Assembly: GCF_016862375.1 (NCBI RefSeq)
Contig: NZ_BOMV01000018.1
Location: 1 to 64,000, forward strand
DNA length: 64,000 nt
Reading direction: 5' to 3'
DNA from: Paractinoplanes rishiriensis
GTDB taxonomy: Bacteria; Actinomycetota; Actinomycetes; Mycobacteriales; Micromonosporaceae
Of this stretch, positions 57,236 through 64,000 are shown piece by piece. Numbering within the stretch: the first letter of the stretch is position 1; each line of letters starts with the position of its first letter. The position numbers and the translations under genes were made by a program. The notes beneath the pieces are model-generated. The model did no database searches. It was not told where the DNA came from and was given only the letters and a program-made list of their open reading frames with translations.

Positions 57236-58882
57236 TCAGTTGAGCTTGATGGGTTTGCCGGACGCGGTGATCGGCCCGGACGCGGTGATCTCGATCTGCG
57301 CCGCGGAGAGCAGCAGCTTCTGGGTCGCCTTGATCTCGATCTGGGTCGCGGCGACCACCAGCTTCTGGTCGCCGGTCAGGTTGGACTCGGACTTCTCCAG
57401 CCGCACGGCGCACGGGGTGCCGCCCAGGGTCAGCTGGATCTCCGGCTTCTCGTCGTCGAAGACCAGCCGGGAGTCTTTGCGGCTGACCAGCATCCGCTGC
57501 TTCACCACGCCGCCGGACACCGACTCGGGCGAGGGCGGCACGTCCTGCCGGTTCCACAGCCCGCCCAGCACCACCGGCCGGGTGGTGTCGTCGAGCTCGA
57601 AGCCGACCAGCACCTCGTCGTCGACCTCGGGAATCCACTGCAGGCCGCGGGCCTTGCCGCCGCCCGGCGTGGCGATCCGGGCCCAGGCGCTCTCGTCGTC
57701 CTGGGACAGGGTGGGGAACTTGACCCGGACCCGGCCGAGGCGCTCGGCGTCGTCGTTGTTGGTGACGATCCCGACCACCAGGCCGCTCCAGCCGCGCTTC
57801 TCCAGGGTCGCGGTGCCGCCGGTCAGGTCGGCCAGCGCGCCGGGCTGCTTGCCGCCGCAGACGAATTTGGTCAGGTACGGCTTGGTGGCGCCGTATGTGT
57901 GCTCCACCCCGGTGACCCGATAGTCACCGGTCATCCGCGAGCCGATGCCCTCGATGCGCACCTTGGCGCCGGCCGCGATCAGCGGGTCGCCGGCCGCCTC
58001 GCCGCGCAGCACCACCTCCTCGCCGGACGCGCGCAGCAGCAGCGAGGCGGCCAGCGCGTCGGCTTCCGCCTGGTCGGTGACCGGGAACTGGCCGGCGTTG
58101 CGCTTGACCCGCCCGAACGCGCGCCGGGCGGCGTCGGTGAACTCCTGCGCGGCGGGCGCGTCGGTGCCCGGCTCGGCCTGGTCGGCGCGCCCGGTGATGG
58201 CGGTCTTGCCGAGCTGGTCCCAACCGCGGATCTCCACCTCGTCGCCGCGTTCGGCCGCCGAGAACCGGACCGTGAACCGGGACAGGTTCTTGCCGTAGGT
58301 GAGCTTCGGTGGCGTGATGGCCGCCTTGGGCGCCTTCTTGAAGAAGAACGTCTTCTCGTTGACCCACACGTCGAAGCCGATCCGGGCGGCCCGGCGGCGC
58401 AGGAACGCGTAGTCGGTCTCGCCGGCCTGCAGCACGTAGTCGTGCGCCGACCCGGTGGCGTCCACCTCGGCGTCCAGGCCGTACTCGCCGGCGATCCGGC
58501 TGGCGATGTCGGCGTCGGTGACCCGCTGGAAGCTGCGCGACTTGGCCACCCGGGCCATCCGGTGGGTCAGGTCGAAGCCGGCCAGCACCAGCTCGTGCCG
58601 TCCCGAGGCGCCCGGTTCGATGCTGATCGCGGTGATCTCGCCGGTGGTGACCACGACCGGGTCGCCCTCGGCCCGGAACGCGATCTCGACCCGGGTCCCG
58701 ATCGAGAACGTGCCCTTGTCGAACAGCTCGAAGTGCGGGTCGTCGAAGTACAGCGCGAAGTAGTCCGGCAGCTGCACCGACTCCTCCACCCGCACCAGCG
58801 CGAGCTGCGGGTACAGCTCCGGCGCGAGCGGACCGCCGTCCACGGTCAGCACCACGCCGTCCAGCCGCCGGGTGTCAGCCAC
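57236..58882 (-). CDS. eCIS VgrG-like central spike (gp27-gp5 fusion)
   Basis: 548 aa. N-terminal gp27-like hub domains (VQLPDYFALYFDDPHFELFD, SRSFQRVTDADIASRIAGEYG), an OB-fold gp5 domain (~375-470: GLVVGIVTNNDDAERLGRVRVKFPTL), and a C-terminal triple-stranded beta-helix with alternating ITASGPITASGKPIKL. Homologous to Afp8/VgrG. It overlaps the LysM gene by 8 bp and carries no extra effector domain. Confidence 0.95.
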   Translation of the reverse strand: MADTRRLDGVVLTVDGGPLAPELYPQLALVRVEESVQLPDYFALYFDDPHFELFDKGTFSIGTRVEIAFRAEGDPVVVTTGEITAISIEPGASGRHELVLAGFDLTHRMARVAKSRSFQRVTDADIASRIAGEYGLDAEVDATGSAHDYVLQAGETDYAFLRRRAARIGFDVWVNEKTFFFKKAPKAAITPPKLTYGKNLSRFTVRFSAAERGDEVEIRGWDQLGKTAITGRADQAEPGTDAPAAQEFTDAARRAFGRVKRNAGQFPVTDQAEADALAASLLLRASGEEVVLRGEAAGDPLIAAGAKVRIEGIGSRMTGDYRVTGVEHTYGATKPYLTKFVCGGKQPGALADLTGGTATLEKRGWSGLVVGIVTNNDDAERLGRVRVKFPTLSQDDESAWARIATPGGGKARGLQWIPEVDDEVLVGFELDDTTRPVVLGGLWNRQDVPPSPESVSGGVVKQRMLVSRKDSRLVFDDEKPEIQLTLGGTPCAVRLEKSESNLTGDQKLVVAATQIEIKATQKLLLSAAQIEITASGPITASGKPIKLN

Positions 58883-59561
58883 GGCGCCGCACCGGGAGCT
58901 CCGGGATGATCAGCATGGTGCCCGGCCGGAGCGCCAGCGGATCCATTATTTTGTTGGCGTCCGCAATCAGGCGCCACCGGGTGGCGTCCGCGTAGTGCCG
59001 CGCGGCCAGCCGGTCCAGCGTCTCGCCGGCCACCAGCCGGTGCACGGTCTGCAGCGACGGCGTGTGCGAGGTCGGATTCTGCAGTGGCTTGACCGCGTCG
59101 TCCTCGAACTGCTTGAGCGCCAGGTCGGCCTTGGCCCGCAACGGCATCCCGTCGGCCGCGAAATACGTGAACTTGATCTGGAGGCGTTCGACCACCGCTT
59201 TGAAGGAATGCAGCGGTCCCCAGTGGAACGTGACCCACGGCGGCCGCGCCTTGTTGCGGCTCTGATCGGCACCCGGCAGCTTGGGATCCACCTTGAGCAG
59301 GTCGAGCAGCAGGTCGGTGTGCGCGGTGACCGGCGTGCCCAGGTCGGTGGTGTCCAGTGTGATGCTCATCGTGAGCGTGCCCGGCTGCCCCGCCGAGAAC
59401 CGCAGCTCCGGCGAGTTGCCGCCCTTCTGCTCGGCGGCGTTCCACGAGGCCGACTTCGTGATGGTCAGCTCCGCCGGGTTGAACAGGAACGGAATGACTT
59501 CCTTGTGCTCGGTACGCAGCTCCGCCTTCTCCGGCGCGCCCGGAATGCCCGGCATCAGCAA
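58875..59561 (-). CDS. eCIS Afp7-like LysM baseplate hub protein
   Basis: 228 aa; starts at ATG 59561 or 59555. Opening KVIPFLFNPAELTITKSASW-like (VIPFLFNPAEL, KSASWN) and SPELRFSAGQPGTLTMSITLDT segments are typical of the Afp7/gp53-like hub family. A C-terminal LysM domain (~173-222; HRLVAGETLDRLAARHYADATRWRLI in parts: GETLDRLAARHY, LIADANKIMDPLAL) matches known members. It connects tube and spike. It begins 13 bp after the big DUF4157-like gene stop. Confidence 0.93.
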   Translation of the reverse strand: MLMPGIPGAPEKAELRTEHKEVIPFLFNPAELTITKSASWNAAEQKGGNSPELRFSAGQPGTLTMSITLDTTDLGTPVTAHTDLLLDLLKVDPKLPGADQSRNKARPPWVTFHWGPLHSFKAVVERLQIKFTYFAADGMPLRAKADLALKQFEDDAVKPLQNPTSHTPSLQTVHRLVAGETLDRLAARHYADATRWRLIADANKIMDPLALRPGTMLIIPELPVRRRG

Positions 59562-59574
59562 CCACCCGCCCTCA

Positions 59575-62235
59575 TCAGAACACTCCCGCCCATCGCCCGC
59601 CGCGCCGCTCGATCTCCCGCAGCAGCCGGCGCTCCACGATCTCCACCACCTGATCCGGGTCGAGCGCGCCCTTGGCCTCCCCCGAAGCCGCGCTCAGCAC
59701 GTTGCCGGCCGCCTCCGAGATCCCGCCGATCGTGCCGGTCACGCCGCTCACCGCGTCGTTCACACTGTTCATCGCGCTGCCCACGCCGCCGGCCACCTGG
59801 CTCATCGCACCGTCGACCGCGCCACCCGGCCCGAAATTTCCGGCAAGTCCGCCGAGGCTGCCCAACCCGCCGCCCGACATAGCCGCACCGAGCGGACTCC
59901 CCGCCGCCTCGATGACCGCCTGCCGAGCCGCCCGGGTGGCCACCTCACCGACCGCGCCCATCCCCCCGCCGACCGGCAGCGAGTCCACAATGCCGGCCCC
60001 TTGCTGGAACCGGTCCCGTCCCGCCGCGAGCGCCTGCCGCTCATCGTCGTCGAGGAGACCGGACGCACCACTCAACAGGAACCGGGGCCGCCGCACCGGA
60101 CTGCGCGTATGCGCCAGCTCATGCGCCAGCACCGCCGACACCGCAGGCGCCGACGTGGGCACGGCCGGCAGGTGCACAACCGTCCCGGTGGTGGCCCCCA
60201 GCGCCCCCGCGGCGGCCAGCGCCCGCGTGGTGTTCGGCCCCGCCGTGAACAGCGGCGCCCGGGCCCGTCCGGTGATCGCGCTGGCCATCGCATGAAACGC
60301 ACCCGGCAACGCACGCGGCGCTTCCAGCGGCCGCGAGGCCACCGCGGCCTCCCAGCGTTCCCTCGGGCTTTTTAGAGGTACGGGTAAAGACGGGTCCCCG
60401 GAAACACGGCCACGCCGGGTGGGTGCTCCCGCTCCGCGCGCCGCTGCCGGGCTGTTCATGACGGCCCCGCGCGGGTCCGGCTCGCTGCCTGGCGGCAGCG
60501 TCACCGCCCCCATCACCCGAAGATCTCCCGCCCCCCGCGGATTACTGACAGTGGGCCCACTGACCGGCCGCCGCAGCAGCACGCGCTCCCCCGGCCCACC
60601 GCGCCCGGGGCCGCTACCGCTATCGACACTTAGGGGGGAAATATCCGAAATGCTCCGCGAGTGGGGGCCGGCCCCGCGGCCGCCGACCGACAGTCCATCC
60701 AGGACGGAGCCGCCGACCTCGGGCCCACGAGGCGGCACAGCGAAACCACGATCGCCACTGGGCGACCCGCCACCATCTCGCCCCCGGCCGACATGCAGGT
60801 GTCCCGCGTGCGCGGCGACGGAGTCGCCCCCAGCGGGACCACGACCCGGCAACCCGCCACCATCCCGCCCCCGGCCGACATGCAGGTGTCCCACGTGCGC
60901 GGCGACGGAGTCGGCTATTCCGGAAGTGTTCGGAACGCTCCGAGGGTGAGGACGGCCACCCCGCCCGAGAACCGACAGCCCGTCCAGGACGGAGCCGGCC
61001 ACCTCCGGCCCACGAGGCGGCGACCCGAACCCGCGAGACACCAGCTCCGGACCGCGAGGCGCCGCCCCAAAACCGCGAGACGCCGACTCTGCACTGCGAG
61101 GCACCGCCCCAAAACCGCGAGACACCAGCTCCGAACCACGAGGCGCCGACCCGGAACTGCGAGGCGTCGCCCCGAAGCCGCGGAAAGCCGGCTCTGCACT
61201 GCGGCGAGTCCTCGCGGGACCGTGACGACGGTCGTCACCCGGTGCCCCGGCGCCGCTTACCCCGCGGGGTCCCCTCAATCCGGAAATATCGGGAATGCGT
61301 GCGGCAGACCCGGCATGATTGTGGGATTCGCTCTGCCCGCGAGGGGCCACGGGGTAGGGCGAATCGGCGGTCCTCCGCGAAAGGGAGCCGCGGCCACCGA
61401 CCGGCAGTCCGTCCAGGACGGATCCACTCACCTCCGGACCGCGAGGCGCCACCGCGGAACGAGAGGCTGCCAGGGATCCGCGAAGCGCCGCCGTGCCACC
61501 AAGCGCCGCCGTGCCACCAAGCGCCGCCGTGGAACCGCCGAGCGCTGCCGAACCGTGAGACGGCGCCACGGAACCGTGAGCCTGCGTCCGGCCGGCGCGC
61601 TGCTCTCGGCCGGCATGCGCCTGCCCCGCACGCGACCCGCCGCCCGCCACCCCCAATCCGGAAATGCCGGAAATGTTTGGCGCGAGGGATCCGCTCGGGC
61701 CGCCCGGGGAACGGCCGGCCGGATCCGAGTGGCCGGCCGCCGAGAAGATTGTTCGCACGCGCAGGGTGTCGGCCAGGCCGGCGCCGACGGTCGGTGCCGG
61801 TTTGCCGGAGCCCGTACGGAGTCCGGGCGGGCCGCCGAGGAGACCCATTCGCAGATCGTGGCCCGGTCGCACGTCCGGTCCCGGCGGCGGCGTGGATGCC
61901 AGCGACGACCGCGTCCGACCCAGCGGCGGCCGCTGACCTACCAGCGACGCGTCGCCGATCAGCCGCGTGCCGCCACGCGCGTCGGGTGGCGGGGCGGCTG
62001 CGGTGGCCGGCTCGCGCCGGCGGGCTGAGCGGTACCAGCGCAGCAGTGCCCACGGGCGGCGCACCGGCAGGGCGTCCGCCAGGCCGGCCGACGCCGACGG
62101 GCCCGGACCTAGGCCCGGGGCCGGATGGGCCAGTGGGGTGCGGGCGGCACCGCCGAGCCCCGGTCGTAGTGACCGGGGCAGCAGGCGGGCTACGAAGCGG
62201 CGGAAGCGGCGGCCGCTAGCCGGTGGTGAAGCCAC
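59575..62235 (-). CDS. large disordered repeat protein with DUF4157-like HELAH motif, eCIS-associated
   Basis: 886 aa from GTG 62235 (GGAGG upstream), overlapping the tube-2 stop by 20 bp. Residues ~1-660 are Gly/Arg/Ser/Pro-rich and presumably disordered, with repeated segments: D-x-L-x-V motifs (GLADALPV, GLADTLRV, SVLDGLPV, SVLDGLSV twice), SRGFGAxPR units and HxGHLHVGRGRDGGG twice. Residues ~690-740 hold VHLPAVPTSAPAVSAVLAHE and HELAHT (HExxH), as in eCIS-core DUF4157 proteins, followed by a sixth motif (IVDSLPV) and a Gly-rich helical tail (SLGGLAGNFGPGGAVDG). In other eCIS loci DUF4157 proteins are cargo or tube-loaded factors. Confidence 0.82.
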   Translation of the reverse strand: MASPPASGRRFRRFVARLLPRSLRPGLGGAARTPLAHPAPGLGPGPSASAGLADALPVRRPWALLRWYRSARRREPATAAAPPPDARGGTRLIGDASLVGQRPPLGRTRSSLASTPPPGPDVRPGHDLRMGLLGGPPGLRTGSGKPAPTVGAGLADTLRVRTIFSAAGHSDPAGRSPGGPSGSLAPNISGISGLGVAGGGSRAGQAHAGREQRAGRTQAHGSVAPSHGSAALGGSTAALGGTAALGGTAALRGSLAASRSAVAPRGPEVSGSVLDGLPVGGRGSLSRRTADSPYPVAPRGQSESHNHAGSAARIPDISGLRGPRGVSGAGAPGDDRRHGPARTRRSAEPAFRGFGATPRSSGSAPRGSELVSRGFGAVPRSAESASRGFGAAPRGPELVSRGFGSPPRGPEVAGSVLDGLSVLGRGGRPHPRSVPNTSGIADSVAAHVGHLHVGRGRDGGGLPGRGPAGGDSVAAHAGHLHVGRGRDGGGSPSGDRGFAVPPRGPEVGGSVLDGLSVGGRGAGPHSRSISDISPLSVDSGSGPGRGGPGERVLLRRPVSGPTVSNPRGAGDLRVMGAVTLPPGSEPDPRGAVMNSPAAARGAGAPTRRGRVSGDPSLPVPLKSPRERWEAAVASRPLEAPRALPGAFHAMASAITGRARAPLFTAGPNTTRALAAAGALGATTGTVVHLPAVPTSAPAVSAVLAHELAHTRSPVRRPRFLLSGASGLLDDDERQALAAGRDRFQQGAGIVDSLPVGGGMGAVGEVATRAARQAVIEAAGSPLGAAMSGGGLGSLGGLAGNFGPGGAVDGAMSQVAGGVGSAMNSVNDAVSGVTGTIGGISEAAGNVLSAASGEAKGALDPDQVVEIVERRLLREIERRGGRWAGVF
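60766..60913 (-). repeat. two ~61-bp direct repeats, 87-bp period, inside the disordered-protein gene
   Basis: 60766-60826 and 60853-60913 match except for two or three bases; both contain CCGACATGCAGGTGTCCC and GTGCGCGGCGACGGAGTCG. They encode the duplicated HLHVGRGRDGGG segment. The 87-bp period keeps the frame. Confidence 0.85.
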
Positions 62236-62674
62236 AGTGGCACACCTCCAGTTCCTCCACCGCCAGGTCGCGGGAGGACGCCGCCAGCCGCGGGCCGGTC
62301 CACTTCACCGGTTTCACGCCGAGGAGGCTCCAGGTGCGGAACGGCGTCTCGCCCTTCGGGTCCATCACGCTGATCGCGCCCGTCGTACCCTCTGCCTTGT
62401 TGCCGTTGGCGTTGAAGCCCTCGCCGGAGAACTGCAGCAGCCAGGTGAACAGGTCGTCCGAGTTGATCAGGCCGCGTTTGAAGACGATGTTCGGCCATTT
62501 CATCCGGCCCAGGAGCTTGTGGGTGTACGCGTTCTGCCCGCCTTCGGCCAGCTCCTCCACGTCGATCTGCACGGACAGGCCGCTCACCTCGGTGAACGCG
62601 CCGATCTCGAGCTTGCCGACGGTGAACTTGAACTTGCCGACGAACGGCGGGTCGATCGTGTACGCCCTAGCCAC
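62216..62674 (-). CDS. eCIS tail tube protein 2 (gp19-like)
   Basis: 152 aa from GTG 62674 with AAGGAG (62681-62686) at six bases. gp19-like tube fold: FVGKFKFTVGKLEIGAFTEVSGLS, LGRMKWPNIVFKRGLI, FRTWSLLGVKPVKWTGP, LAVEELEVCHCGF. It matches the Afp5/Pvc5-type second tube protein placed at the baseplate end. Start overlaps the chaperone-extension stop. Confidence 0.93.
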   Translation of the reverse strand: MARAYTIDPPFVGKFKFTVGKLEIGAFTEVSGLSVQIDVEELAEGGQNAYTHKLLGRMKWPNIVFKRGLINSDDLFTWLLQFSGEGFNANGNKAEGTTGAISVMDPKGETPFRTWSLLGVKPVKWTGPRLAASSRDLAVEELEVCHCGFTTG

Positions 62675-62837
62675 CCTGTACTCCTTGCCATGCGCGTTCG
62701 TTCAGGCCGCCCACCTCCTGCAGGAGGCGGATCCGGTCGCCGTGTTCCAGGTCGAGCAGCCGATCGAGGTCCCAGTGCAGGTGGTACGCCAGGAAGGCGA
62801 TCTCCTGCCAGAGCTCGTCGTGCGCGTAGTGCCCTAA
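62667..62837 (-). CDS. -1-frame extension of the tail-assembly chaperone (DUF6760-like, 56 aa)
   Basis: A frame ending in TAG at 62669-62667 encodes LGHYAHDELWQEIAFLAYH and then LHWDLDRLLDLEHGDRIRL, closely resembling the short eCIS-linked family I recall as DUF6760. It begins right at the chaperone stop in the -1 frame and has no ATG, GTG or TTG in frame before its conserved core, nor a Shine-Dalgarno. I therefore read it as the C-terminal part of a frameshift product. An alternative is an unusual start codon or a sequencing error. Confidence 0.72.
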   Translation of the reverse strand, partial: LGHYAHDELWQEIAFLAYHLHWDLDRLLDLEHGDRIRLLQEVGGLNERAWQGVQGG

Positions 62838-63193
62838 CCCACCCCCACGGACGTCGGCGGGAAAGGGGCGCCCGGCTCCAGGGCCTCGAGGATGCTCGGA
62901 TCCTGGAAGTTGACGATCCGGTAGAGGTCCTGCAGGTAGGAGAAGTCGCTCACGAACAGCGACTCGATGGTCTTGGTGGTCACCCGGGAGACCGTGCCGA
63001 GCTGGATGACGACCCGGGCCAGCACGATGACCGTGGCGTAGGCCTCGTTCTCCTTGACCCGGCCGTCGCGCAGCGGCTCGATCTCGTCGCGCGCGCAGGC
63101 CAGCCGCATGACCCCGGTCTTGTGCAGCGTCCCGTCGTCGTCCACGTACCCCTTCGGCAGCGTGAACGGGAACTCGGTCTGCAGTCCGCTCAT
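62834..63193 (-). CDS. eCIS tail-assembly chaperone-like protein (phage E/41/14 type)
   Basis: 119 aa from ATG 63193 (ATGA overlap with the tube gene). EFPFTLPKGYVDDDGTLHK, VMRLACARDEIEPLRDGRV, ATVIVLARVVIQLGTVSRV and LFVSDFSYLQDLYRIVNF match the plan of the phage tail-assembly chaperone family that includes Mu gp41. In phages this chaperone is often made in a short and a frameshifted long form that guides tube assembly on the tape measure. It stops at TAG 62836-62834. Confidence 0.85.
   Translation of the reverse strand: MSGLQTEFPFTLPKGYVDDDGTLHKTGVMRLACARDEIEPLRDGRVKENEAYATVIVLARVVIQLGTVSRVTTKTIESLFVSDFSYLQDLYRIVNFQDPSILEALEPGAPFPPTSVGVG
62838..62847 (-). other. candidate -1 programmed frameshift site
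   Basis: On the reverse strand the run TGGGGGTGGG directly precedes TTAG. In the chaperone frame it reads GTG GGG GTG GGT TAG; slipping back one base re-pairs glycine tRNAs on GGG and enters the DUF6760-like frame. The site sits at the last codons, as in phage tail-assembly chaperone pairs. Confidence 0.6.
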
Positions 63194-63621
63194 GCCCGAT
63201 GCAGGCCCTCGTGCGTGATGACCACCTTTTCGGTCGCCACCTCGTTGCTGCCGGCGTCGAGTTCGGCGCCGGTCCACTTGGAGACCCAGCCGCGCTCGAA
63301 GTTCCAGCGGGCCACCTCGGCCTTCATCGAGTCCTTGATGACGATCGAGCCGTCCCGGCGGGCCGCGTCGATGTCACCGTCCTCGACCTGCTTGCGCCAC
63401 TCCCAGAGGGCCTTGGACTCGTCGATCCGGCGTTCCAGGGTGATGTCGCTCCACTTCATCGCCCCGGGGACCTTCCGGATGATCATCTTGCCGTCCTTGG
63501 TGGCCTCCTTGTACTCGATGGTCTCGGTCTCCGACTCCACCCCGGAGCACTTGCGGAAACTCGCCATCTCCACCCCGCCGATCTCCAGGATGAAGTTGAA
63601 ACTGGTCATCAAATCGGGCAT
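63190..63621 (-). CDS. eCIS tail tube protein 1 (gp19-like)
   Basis: 143 aa with GGAGG shortly upstream. T4 gp19-like: FNFILEIGGVEMASFRKCSGVESE, PGAMKWSDITLERRIDESKALWEW, GWVSKWTGAELDAGSNEVATEKVVITHEG in parts (WVSKWTGAELD, EKVVITHEGL). It polymerises as hexameric inner tube rings. Located 32 bp after the sheath stop. Confidence 0.95.
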   Translation of the reverse strand: MPDLMTSFNFILEIGGVEMASFRKCSGVESETETIEYKEATKDGKMIIRKVPGAMKWSDITLERRIDESKALWEWRKQVEDGDIDAARRDGSIVIKDSMKAEVARWNFERGWVSKWTGAELDAGSNEVATEKVVITHEGLHRA

Positions 63622-63653
63622 CGGAGCCCCTCCTCACTCAGGCCGGCCACGAC

Positions 63654-64000
63654 CTATTCGCTTGCGGCTCCGCCGCCCTGCCACTGACTGATCCGGAAGA
63701 TGACGAACTCGGCCGGCTTCACCGGTGCCAGGCCGACCTCGACGATGAGCTTGCCCTCGTCCACCGAGGACGCCGGGTTGTTGCTCTCGTCGCACATCAC
63801 GTAGAACGCCTGCTCGGCGGTGGCGCCGACCAGGGCACCCTGGGTCCACAGCCCGCGCAGGAACGAGGTGATGTTGCGCTTGACCCGCTGCCACAGGTCG
63901 AAGTCGTTCGGCTCGAACACGGCCCACTGGGTGCCGCGCTGGATCGACTCCTCGACGTAGTTGAACAGCCGCCGGACGTTGATGTAGCGCCAGCTCGGGT
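63654..64000 (-). CDS. eCIS contractile sheath protein, C-terminal part
   Basis: Only ~115 C-terminal residues are in the window; the gene continues past base 64000. The sequence WRYINVRRLFNYVEESIQRG and TQWAVFEPNDFDLWQRVKRN is the highly conserved end of sheath proteins (gp18/Afp2-4 type), then LIVEVGLAPVKPAEFVIFRI, the strand that handshakes between subunits. It ends in TAG at 63656-63654. Confidence 0.96.
   Translation of the reverse strand, partial: PSWRYINVRRLFNYVEESIQRGTQWAVFEPNDFDLWQRVKRNITSFLRGLWTQGALVGATAEQAFYVMCDESNNPASSVDEGKLIVEVGLAPVKPAEFVIFRISQWQGGGAASE

Noticed and set aside
60661..62219. Forward-strand Arg-rich frames opposite the disordered eCIS protein
   Set aside because: They lack domains and ribosome sites; the reverse frame is continuous with the HELAH domain and coupled to the eCIS operon.
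62667..62837. DUF6760-like segment as an ordinary independent gene
   Set aside because: No ATG, GTG or TTG in frame before the conserved core and no Shine-Dalgarno; kept instead as a frameshift extension with stated uncertainty.
53412..64000. Integrated prophage
   Set aside because: No integrase, terminase, capsid, portal or lysis genes; LysM hub, two tubes and DUF4157-like protein fit an eCIS.

Overview
The window is very GC-rich DNA with dense, often 1-8 bp overlapping genes, many GTG starts and purine-rich Shine-Dalgarno sites. Together with a RamB-type regulator beside the glyoxylate-shunt genes, an LPMO, L,D-transpeptidase and actinobacterial-style contractile injection genes, this points to a filamentous actinobacterium. 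My best guess is Actinoplanes or a relative in the Micromonosporaceae; that is inference, since no rRNA or housekeeping marker is present.

Layout. 1-6.6 kb: the end of a Pro-rich/TPR protein, then a reverse-strand run encoding a MacA/MacB-like tripartite exporter, an EamA transporter and a membrane diguanylate cyclase. 6.7-11 kb: cell-wall and surface genes (L,D-transpeptidase, secreted CAP protein, acyltransferase-3 membrane protein with a 15-bp tandem repeat). 11.1-20.1 kb: a seven-gene, translationally coupled chemosensory operon (CheW, CheR-TPR, CheW, MCP, CheA-REC, CheB, REC-REC-REC histidine kinase). It has the parts list of the Pseudomonas Wsp system, but a hybrid kinase sits where WspR (a diguanylate cyclase) would be. 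20-31.6 kb: PGRP amidase, GNATs, an FtsX-type ABC exporter divergent from a NarL-type two-component system, a second diguanylate cyclase, a DUF305-like lipoprotein and an AA10 LPMO. 31.7-39 kb: EAL-DICT protein, FBP-type zinc protein, GNAT, two tandem PAP2 phosphatases, a membrane protein with CARDB/NEW3-like domains and a mannitol-dehydrogenase-family enzyme. 39-43.7 kb: two adjacent STAND NTPases (membrane NACHT and HTH-NB-ARC-TPR). 43.8-48.3 kb: aceA-aceB operon with a strong terminator, divergent from a RamB-like regulator. 48.3-53.4 kb: a gene-free repeat-bearing gap, PI-PLC-like enzyme, a ribosomal-protein-S1 paralogue fused to a TPR domain, a truncated trypsin-like protein and a GNAT.

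53.4-64 kb holds the downstream part of an extracellular contractile injection system (eCIS) operon on the reverse strand. It runs sheath (cut by the window edge), tube, tail-assembly chaperone with an apparent -1 frameshift extension, second tube protein, a large disordered repeat protein carrying a DUF4157-like HELAH motif, LysM hub protein, VgrG-like spike, PAAR tip, gp25 wedge, gp6/J-like baseplate, tail protein I-like, and finally a co-translated membrane-anchored zinc-ribbon protein. The most interesting points are the putative recoding site in the chaperone gene, the disordered protein with six copies of a D-x-L-x-V motif, the Wsp-like operon with a swapped output, and the S1-TPR fusion.

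Two diguanylate cyclases (one with and one without an inhibitory I-site), an EAL-DICT protein and the Wsp-like operon suggest local enrichment for c-di-GMP and surface-sensing functions. No tRNA, rRNA, transposase, integrase or CRISPR array was seen.
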